Assembly: GCF_030247185.1 (NCBI RefSeq)
Contig: NC_080571.1
Location: 15,655,631-15,719,630, forward strand
Origin: Malaya genurostris
Taxonomy: Eukaryota; Arthropoda; Insecta; Diptera; Culicidae
Reading direction: 5' to 3'
DNA length: 64,000 bases
The position numbers and the translations under genes are program-made. Below the pieces are notes generated by a model. That model made no database searches, was not told the DNA's origin, and worked only from the letters and a program-made list of their open reading frames with translations. Below, one piece after another: positions 55,560-64,000 of the stretch; within the stretch, counting starts at the first letter, position 1; each line of letters opens with the position of its first letter.

Positions 55560-56421
55560 TTTCTTGGAACTGATTCAATAGTAACAGGAATGAAAACGAG
55601 TGAATCGACGAAGATGAGAACGTCATCAACCATGAAAGTTACTTTCAGATCGTAATACAATTTGTGTTTTGTAAAAACCCATTCAACGCACTATTTGTTT
55701 TTACCCCTGAAAAAAAGTGTTAAGTACCCTACCGGAGAAAAAAAAAACCTGGAGGCTAAATCCCGTGCAAAAAAAAAGTTGTACCAGTAATAACTCACCA
55801 AACCAAGATGTTACAGATGATAAGAAATACAATCCAAGGACAACGCAAACATCTATCGGTGTCAGGTGTTCTGAGCTTGAATTTGCCTCCCTGAAATTTT
55901 CCTGTGTTCGTAACTGTTCGCAAAAAAAAAATTACTTGGCATGAATTTGTATGAACATGGAACAACAATTCACATATTCTATGAACGACCATAAACACAT
56001 ACCCTACTCTTCAGTTTCCTTGAAGATGGTCAAGGATGGTGGAAGGTCAACCCCAATTTGATGGGATTTGGCTTCCTGCTAATTCGTCCAATCAGTGATG
56101 TCTCCCCATTTGAAAGTTGGCAAAAATCCTAAATATTCGACTATAATAACTGTTTAATGCATTTCCATCAATATATTTAGATCGCCTAATACATATCTAT
56201 CTTGTTATCTGAAAATTTCAGACAGATGTGAAAAGAATGTTCTCAAGATAGACGAAGTTTTTAACACAATTAAAAAAAAAACATTGGAAACTATCTATCT
56301 TTGGAAAACTCTTTTTACTTCTGTCTGTAATTTTCAGCTGCTCCTATTTACTCGCCTGCTTTGACTAATATTGAATATAAGAAGAGGGATTTTTGAATAC
56401 TGTTTGTTAGTGTGATACGTA
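55560..56421. other. Intergenic, no feature seen
   Basis: AT-rich with several A-runs; no supported gene. Confidence 0.3.
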
Positions 56422-57015
56422 CACCGAAGAAAAAAAACTTAATAATCTCATAAGTTGTGACTTATGAACCAGCACAATTTTGAATTCATTGAAGACATAT
56501 GCATTCAGTAAGCACACATATGAACTTCATAAGCATAACTTATGAAATTCATATCAATGACATATGCATTCCTTAAAACACAATTTATGATTTTTATTAC
56601 TGTCTACCTTGTGAAAATGTCATTCCTTATAAAAACAATCAAACCATAAAAATGGAAAACGAAGACACCGTTGTTTTGCTTCAAAACTGTGCAAAGCGTA
56701 CCATCTGAAGCGTGCAAAACACTTTTTCATAATTCGAAATTCCAATTGATAGAGTGTGGAGATGAAGACATAAATTCGTTGGCTTCAAAATATCCCGTTC
56801 TTTCAGAAATTGTTTGGAATTGGATTGAGGATTGAAGGAAAAGAAATGTAAGTCTCTATTCATTATTTTATTTCATGATAGTAACACTTTGTTTATGCAT
56901 GATACAGCAAATAGAAAATATAACGTTTGTGGAGGAAAATCTTGTTAATCCGGACTCGTTTTTCCATGACTTGAATATATACTTTGGAAAGAATTCTAAG
57001 AAATCCCAATATGTA

Positions 57016-57252
57016 GGGTAACAGAGGTATTTTGGCCACTTCATATATTTTGGCCCACCTAACAAACTTTATCGATTTCATCGGATTTTATCGATGTTAA
57101 GTAACTCATTTTGCATCAATTTGAAGCTAATCACATTAAATTACCTATTGCGGAAGGGGTTTTCAAAGATATTACAATATTTGGTGGATATTTTTATAAA
57201 GTGGGCCAAAATAAAATCAATCCTAAAGTGGGCCGAAATACCTCTGTTACCC
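57016..57252. mobile_element. Nested 237-bp MITE (GGGTAACAGAGGTATTT ends)
   Basis: Ends GGGTAACAGAGGTATTTTGG and its inverted partner (one or two mismatches over about 22 bp), flanked by TA (57,014-57,015; 57,253-57,254). The module TTTTGGCCCAC is repeated subterminally at each side. Confidence 0.85.
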
Positions 57253-57402
57253 TAGACATTCATCATTTGCTATCCACGAAGTAGGAAATTATTATCTATT
57301 CAGACTAAACGACATTTTTTTGTAGTAGGTAGGTGTTTTTTGATTGATAAATAATGTAAAAAATAGATTCTGTATTTTGAAAATTTTAAGTGTTTTTTAG
57401 TT

Positions 57403-57541
<139 letters not shown>

Positions 57542-57859
57542 TTCAAACACATTTACCATGGAAATCAGTAGCAATCGTCATGAAACCCATAAGAAAGTTT
57601 CGATGAATTTCAAAGTTTGGGTTATGGAATATATAAATAACTTATTACATTCATATCTACATTTCTACATTATTCATAAGTCTACCTCACGAACTTCATA
57701 AGTATGATTTATGAAATCCATAAGTAGGTCAATGGAAATTTTTTTTCTGAAGATCATAAGTTTGACTTATGATTTCCATATGGTAAACTTGTAGCGAAAT
57801 ATCATAAGTGTTTCTTATGGATTTCAATAGCTTTTTTTCGTCCGTGTATATATTGGGGA

Positions 57860-58770
57860 ATGTTAGGGCATATTCAGCAGTGTTCTAGTTTTAGATGCAT
57901 ATTTTATGCGAGCTACAAAATTTAAATCTGAATTTCATAACAAGAAAAACTGGCAGCCCCAGCAGTGTTTTACTCGTGTTTCAAATATACAAAAAAATAG
58001 AACGGCATCGTAGACCAGTTTTAAATTTGACAGAAGAACTGGTCGAATAAATAAAACAAGAACGGCTTCCTAGGGATACGTTTGTTCCAGTTTCTGCTCT
58101 ATTATAGATCTTCCATATAGAACTTCTGGCTGCTGAATTTGCTCTTGGGGCATACTTTTTTAGAAATGTGTTTTTGTATACATTGAAGTGTACTACTGTA
58201 ACTACTAATTTTTCTATTACTGTTTAAGTCATACTTTCAAACGTTTCAAAAATTGATTCTACATATTTCTACATTTTCGAGATATTGATACATGAACATG
58301 TAGTTTTTTTCAAATAAATTTGCCCAAAGACTATTTAGTTTTTGAATGTAAAAGTATACAAACTTCGACAAAAATATGTATTTTGATCATTGAAATATAT
58401 CTGTAGAATATTTGTAAAATCTAAGAAATCGTTGAAATAAGTTATAATGAAAAAAATTGATTTTAGGAGTCTCCAACAAACAATGCTTCATGTCTCGACA
58501 CCAATGCATTTCAAAGAAATCATGGCATTTTTTTCATGCTTTAACTTGCTTAAAAAACTTTCCGAAGACATGCATATAAAATAATTTTATTTAATTCACT
58601 TTTAGGTGAATTAAATACAACACTGATTATATCAAAATATGCGGCCTTTTCCGAACAAATTTTTGTCTAAAGACATGAAAGCTCGATAAACAACCCCTGA
58701 AACAAAATGTGCATCGGTAATTTGAAAGGAGGAATTTATGCCAGATGCACATACCCATTTTCATTTCAAG
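57860..58770. other. Intergenic, no feature seen
   Basis: AT-rich, only short frames without protein character. Confidence 0.3.
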
Positions 58771-58772
58771 TT

Positions 58773-58870
58773 TGCGTTGCGTCTTTGACTCATCAGTGCG
58801 TAGCAGTGTATGTTGAACTGCTAGTGCGATCTGACAGCTCAACATGAACCGCTATGCTGACGTAAAGTTA
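58773..58870. repeat. Diverged copy of the 41,038 hairpin family
   Basis: GTTTGCGTTGCGTCTTTGAC then TCATCAGTGCGTAGCAG matches the left arm of the hairpin at 41,038. The right arm (AACATGAACCGCTATGCTGA) is decayed. Confidence 0.6.
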
Positions 58871-59168
58871 ATGCTATTTGCAAAACACTTTTTGCTATTA
58901 CATCGTGACGTGAAATTACCACAATCAGTACGGCTAGTAAGCCGAAACTAGTTTCGTCCGAGACGTCAAACAAAAAGCAAACTCTCAAATCAACGTCTGA
59001 CGGCAAAACAGACGTGAAGATAGACTTGTGATGCGGTGTGTGTTGTTTTTCTGTTGGATGTGTTTCCATAGAGATAGAACTATAATTAAATGCTGTGGCT
59101 GCCAAGGAAACCGAAGCATGATTGGTTCTTCTAGTCAATTGGGCTGTCTTTTCATATGTTTAGATATG

Positions 59169-59294
59169 TAGGGTAGTTTAATTGGCAAAACCATTTCCCC
59201 GGTTAGGGTTCAAGTCCCGTCTCTGCGGTAACATTTTCGCGGTTTTCATTACATAGTTGCATTCGCACGTCATTTTTCCATTCTGTTTTCTCCG
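59169..59294 (+). mobile_element. tRNA-derived SINE with 9-bp target duplication
   Basis: 126 bp between direct repeats TTAGATATG (59,160-59,168 and 59,295-59,303). An RNA polymerase III A-box-like TAGTTTAATTGG (59,174-59,185) and a perfect B box GGTTCAAGTCC (59,207-59,217) lie at tRNA spacing. The sequence does not fold as an intact tRNA. No A-tail is seen at the 3' end. A SINE or a retroposed tRNA-like fragment. Confidence 0.65.
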
Positions 59295-59304
59295 TTAGAT
59301 ATGG

Positions 59305-59930
59305 ATCAAATTTATGAGTCTTTTGACTTATTTCAAAAACACCGCTTTTTTATTGCAAATTTACACGGCTTACTGGAGACGTGAATTGGGAATGACGACT
59401 AATTGCGACAATGAATGCCTCACTTTTGTCCACAGATAGCACCATATTTTTTTGTTTTTTTGTAGACTTCAAATTTAGAATTGTTCGATAAACAATAAAA
59501 ATGAGCAATAAGTAATTAAGTAATCCTTGTTACAGATAGAATGGCTTTAACATTGATACTACATGAAAAACTGATTGTTTGAGAGAATACGAAAACAAAA
59601 TTTCTGCGTCTTTTGTATATTAATGCGAAATCGCACTCTAGATGGAGCTATGATCTAGTTCAAAAGTTCTAGTTCAGGGCGTCAAGGTCAATATTATGAA
59701 GAATATGTTAAATAAAAACTCATTCGTCAAGCGGTGCTAGTGCACTCGGAAGTTTCTGATAGAAAACAAAATTTATTTCTGAAACTGGCGGCGCAAAAGT
59801 GCAATCAAATATTCAAAATTTCTGTAACTCAAAATTAGGCAGATTTACTAAGACGATTCCATTGACAAAACGTATAAAAGTTCATATTGCAACGAGTTTA
59901 TTTTAAACCTTGTTTTTTACAGTGATAATT
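59305..59930. other. Intergenic, probable 5' flank of the mariner relic
   Basis: No supported gene. The last 200 bp should include the 5' end of the mariner relic, but its terminal repeat was not identified. Confidence 0.3.
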
Positions 59931-60780
59931 ATGAACAGTTTTGTGTTAACGAAGCAGCATTTGCAGGAAGTTTTAGTTTTCTGTTTTATTTGGAAGCAAA
60001 GTGCAACTGAAACGCATCAAATGCTTGTGGATGTTTATGGTGATAATGCTCAAACTGATAAACCATGTAGAGAATGGTTTCGACGTTTCAATAATAAAGA
60101 TTTCACTGTTGGACACAGACCTCGCTCTGGAAAACCAAAAAAAAATCGAAGACAAACAGTTGGAGGCATTACTCGATGAAGATCCGAGTCAAACGCAAGA
60201 GAAGCTTGCAGAGTCATTGGAAGTGACTCAACAAGCATTTTCTGTACGATGGATGAAATCCATGGGAATGATACAAAAGCAAGACAGTTAGGTGCCTTAT
60301 GGCCTGAAACCGAGAGAAACTGAAAAGCGATGTTTCGCTTGCGAGCAGCTGATTCAAAGGGGTTTTTACATCGAATTGGTGGGACCAAACGAGTGTTGTG
60401 TACTATGAGCTGCTAAAACCAGGTGATGCCATAACGAGCGATCGATATAGGCTGTAATTGATGCGTTTGAGCCGTGTATTACGAGAAGAACGGCCGGACA
60501 TGATGAAGTTATTCTCCTGCATGACAACGCTCGGCCTTAGATAACAAAAATCGTGAAAAGAAATAGGAAACATTGAGTGAGACTTGAGACTTCAGGAAAG
60601 CTGAGTCATTTCGCCTCCCCCGAAGTATTCTCCTGACATTGCTCCTTCTGATTACTGTTTATTCCAACGGATGCAGCATCATCTGGCAGGTCATCGGTTT
60701 CGTCACCTCAAAAGACGAAACATTTTTCGATACTTTGATTATTTTTTAATTCTTTTTGTTTTGAAATAAATTTTTTACCT
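59931..60780 (+). pseudogene. Second mariner transposase relic, internal deletion
   Basis: Starts MNSFVLTKQHLQEVLVFCFI with WKQSATETHQMLVDVYGDNA and EWFRRFNNKDFTVGHRPRSG. A frameshift at the A-run near 60,138 leads to KQLEALLDEDPSQTQEKLAE and SLEVTQQAFSVRWMKSMGM. A deletion then removes the segment with the first catalytic Asp. Later pieces are ELLKPGDAITSDRYR, VILLHDNARP and YSPDIAPSDYCLFQRMQHHL across frames. Different mariner subfamily from the 54-kb copy, nearer to cecropia-type enzymes (inference from LKPG and LHDNARP). Confidence 0.75.
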
Positions 60781-60854
60781 CAAAAAACGGACCGAATCAG
60801 TTTGTACTCCCAATAGATGATTGATAAAATATTTATCATAGTTTCTCTAAAGCA

Positions 60855-61440
60855 GCGCTAGTAAACATACGAAGGAATCACCAGAATCGCTTTGTTTGGC
60901 CGTCTACTGATAATGACTACCGATTGGAGCACTTTTGATGTTGATTTAGAATTTTTTTTTTTGTTTCGTCCCTTCAAAGGATGGTATAAAATATTTAACA
61001 CACTTCAACCTGCAATTCCGGAAGTCGGATCTAGATGAAATTTAAGTCGGATCTAGATAAAATTTAAATGAAATGATTTGAATCTAAATTAATGAAAATC
61101 GGTCAAACCATCGCTGAGAATACTGAGTCAGAACCATTTAGAAAAATATGACCACTATTTCCGGTGCTACTGGAACCTGAAACTGAAAGCCAGAATAACC
61201 GGATTCGCTTTGTTTGGCTGCTTGCTGATAATAACTACGGATTAGTTTTGAGGCCAGTTTGAAAATTTTGTGACGTAGTTTGTTTCGCCGCTTTAAGTGA
61301 TGATATAAAATTTTTAACACACTTTACCCTATAACTCCGAGACCGGTAGTTGGATCCAGATGAAATTCAGAAGTTTTTTCATTTGAATCTAAGTATGTTA
61401 AAATCGGTAACGCCATAACTGGGAAAAGTTGGCGCACTTA
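60855..61440 (-). repeat. Two tandem copies of a 300-bp dispersed repeat
   Basis: Blocks GAATCGCTTTGTTTGGC, TAATGACTACCGATT, 'tataaaatatttaacacactt', 'ATTCCGGAAGTCGGATC' and 'gatgaaattt' occur in order at 60,875-61,070 and again at 61,200-61,370. GGAAGTCGGATC is the inverse of the GATCCGACTTCC module at 1.4 kb and 61.8 kb. Confidence 0.6.
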
Positions 61441-61639
61441 TTTTAACATTTTTTTGCACATTTTATTATTATCCTTTGTGGATTTTCACAAAACTTTCAC
61501 CTTGGAAGATTTTTCCAAACGTGAACAACAAAATAATGGCTCATAATGTGATGTTACTATAATTATCAGATTTCGGTTTGTTTATTTTTTGCCTTTCTCA
61601 TTGTAGATTGTATACAGTGTGAAAACCGATTCTTGAACC

Positions 61640-64000
61640 GAGGCCCGGAAGGCCGAATGTCATATACCATTCGACTCAGCTCGAGGAATTAAACAAATGT
61701 CTGTGTGTGTATGTGACAAATAATGTCACTTGATTTTCTCCGAGACTGCTGTACAGATTTTAACAAACTCGGTTTCAAATGAAAGGTCTTACGGTCCCAT
61801 AGATCGCCATTGAATTTTATCCCGATCCGACTTCCGGTTCCGGAATTACAAGGAAATATGTGCAAATCTATGGAAACATTCGCATTTAATTTTCTCGGAA
61901 TTTTCCTTATCAATTTTTACAAACTACGATGCAAATGAAAGGTCTTAACATTCTATGAAAAGTCTCCGAAAAGTTGATCCAGATCCGACCTCCGGTTTCG
62001 GTATTGCAGTGTCATTAGAAAAATTTTCAATTTCATGAGTATCGATTTTCGCCAATACTGAGTTAGCTTGAGAAATGCAATCTATCCACAATATACTCTC
62101 AGAAATTGCAATAAAAGTTGATGATATGTCATCGCCTTAAAGGATACTGTGCAATTTCATCCAGATCCTACTTCCGGTTGCGAAATTATAGGGCGATGAG
62201 TGTCAAAACATTCAAGCCGTCGTTCAAAATGACGATGCAAAACTAGTACGCGACGGTACGTGCGGCTTTGCTCCGTTCGCAGCGTGCTTTGCTCGATTTC
62301 GTATTGCGTGCAGGGTTGGCACATTAAAATTTGTATTTTTCAGGCGAGAAAAGCGTAAATTTTCTAATTCTTTTATTCAATTTTTACCTACTTGTTAGTG
62401 TTATAACGATGCTTCTCTATAAAAGTACACATATTGCCTTTCTCATATAGAAAGTTTAGGCAATCTCTTGAAAAATTGACCAGTGAGAATTGGCCCAGGA
62501 GGCTAAGTGTTCTATATAGTGTTGGTGATTGCCGAAAATTTGACAAAAGCTGCTATATTGCTATCTATATTGTATACAACATTCTCAATCCGGTAGAAGA
62601 TGCTACAAGAACTCGAGTCTCTCAGTGCATGAACCGTGAGATAATTTTTCTACATTTCTTCGCTCCACTTCATACTCTGAGTATTGCATGCCCTTAAAAA
62701 ATTTACAGTCTGATAATGATCGTTGCTGTGTGGAATTTCCCAAGAGAGAATCGCAAGTTGACAATTATCGCAGAATCGATAATTCAACTTTATGATTCTC
62801 ATACTAGGATGGAATATTTCAAAACCCTTGTGTGGAGCATTCACAGAATTTTCATAGACACAACTTATACAAAGGTTATATGAACATAGTTAGAATAAGC
62901 GGCAATAGTAAAATGACTCTATCGCAATTATCAACTGCTTGTACAGAATCGGATCGCGAAACGAGAATAAGCGACCGTTTGAAGCTTCAGAGAGGATCCC
63001 CACAGCAGCGTGCTAACCTTTGATTCTCAGAAATGTCATCGAGAGAAATTCGCTCTCGCACTGGTGTCGATTCTATGTTAAATGAGCCATGCCGGGTTTT
63101 TGTTGTGGCGATGATATTTGTCTCTCTTTGATGGCACTGATTCAATCGTTGAAGAGTTGCCAGTGAGCGTTCTTTGATACGATAAAAGCCATCCTTGGTT
63201 CTATATCATTCGACACAGTTCATCAAGTTGAGCAATGTATGTGTCTGTGAACGTAAAATAAAAAGATTTCATACTCACAAATATTGAATTTCATCATGCT
63301 TTCATAGAGTAAAGTGTGTTTAAAATTGCACACCGTCATTTGCAGCGACGATGTTAAAAAAATTCTTCTAGATTTGGCTCAAAACTGATTCAATTTGTAG
63401 GCTATATTAATTACTTACTAAACGAACCAACTTCGGCTACACTGGTTCCAAGTAATGGAAATACGGTATCGAAATTATATGGCGATTTGTGTCAAAACTT
63501 TCGAATCATCATACAAAATGACGATGCAAAACCGGTACGCATCGGTACGTGCTAGTACGGAAAAAGAAAAACCTTTGCGAACGAAGCACACAGCCTTTTT
63601 TGTTCGATTTTGTATAGGGTGCAGGATTGCCACATTTAAATCTATATTTTTCAGGAGAAAAATCGAATTGCCCATCTCTAATATGAAGAAACGGCTAAGT
63701 GTTTCGCATACCATTCGACTCAGTTCATCGAGCTGAGTATGTATGTGTCAAATGAAGTCAAATATTTTTTTCTGAAATGGCTTCAGCGATTGTCACAAAC
63801 TTAGGCTTAAATAAAAAATCCCATAATCCCATTTCAATTTCATCATGCTTTCATAGGGTAAAGTGTGTTTAATTTAGAGCGACGATGCAAAATAAGGGTA
63901 AAATTCTTCTAGATTTGACTCAAAACTGATTCAATTTGTAGGCTATTTTAGTTACTTACTAAACGAACCGACTTCGGCTATACTGGTTCCGAATAATGGA
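61640..64000. repeat. Mosaic of 160-bp and 550-bp diverged repeats
   Basis: CATACCATTCGACTCAGTTC-like words recur at about 61,660, 63,205 and 63,704. CCGATCCGACTTCCGGTTCC modules recur at 61,815, 61,980 and 62,165. TTTCATCATGCTTTCATAG...GGCTAT...ACTTACTAAACGAACC recurs at about 63,290-63,458 and 63,830-64,000. 'aaaatgacgatgcaaaac...gtacg' recurs at 62,228 and 63,515. No gene is supported; the mosaic runs off the window end. Confidence 0.6.

Noticed and set aside
59169..59240. Functional tRNA gene
   Set aside because: Pol III boxes are present, but acceptor and anticodon stems do not form; the flanking 9-bp direct repeats favour a retroposed SINE.

Overview
This is nuclear DNA of an insect, most likely a culicine mosquito. 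The evidence is a spliced inward-rectifier potassium channel gene, a DD37E transposase of the type described from mosquitoes, I-clade non-LTR retrotransposons with RNase H, several mariner relics, and dense TA-flanked MITEs in an AT-rich background. The species assignment is inference; no database was searched.

Layout. 0-4 kb: a decayed 7-bp satellite (229-975), a dispersed repeat, and a gene-free GC-richer stretch. 4.07-4.44 kb: a MITE. 4.49-9.10 kb: a large 7-bp satellite domain in which blocks of GGGATTT, GAAATTT, GAATCGA and TTTCTGA follow one another, with decayed edges and an embedded fragment carrying a hammerhead-like core (probably Penelope-related). 9.7-10.9 kb: a non-coding TIR element. 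11.48-13.20 kb, minus strand: the last five exons of a Kir channel. Its preceding exon lies at 49,498-49,612, so everything between sits in one 36.3-kb intron.

Inside that intron are two paralogous genes for small secreted, cysteine-free, lysine/proline-rich peptides (13,363-13,554 and 34,205-34,372, both minus strand, both TATA-containing). It also holds two intact head-to-tail I-clade retrotransposons (15,341-27,790) flanked by one shared 14-bp target-site duplication, which split an older decayed reading frame. The rest is decayed non-LTR fragments, mariner and DD37E relics, a 43-bp minisatellite, 13-bp satellites, fold-back elements and long hairpins. A DD41D transposase relic whose 3' end is duplicated as a perfect 172-bp inverted arm lies about 200 bp from the upstream Kir exon.

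50-53.1 kb, plus strand: a purine-rich, stop-rich region resembling a long insect 5' UTR, ending in a strong splice donor. This suggests a divergent or overlapping plus-strand gene. 54-64 kb: mariner relics, nested MITEs, a (TA)n tract, a tRNA-like SINE with target-site duplication, and a mosaic of diverged 160-550 bp repeats.

Real host coding capacity is small: one Kir gene, two secreted peptides, and perhaps the first exon of a plus-strand gene. Giant apparent reading frames across the 7-bp satellite are artefacts of a repeat whose length is not divisible by three.
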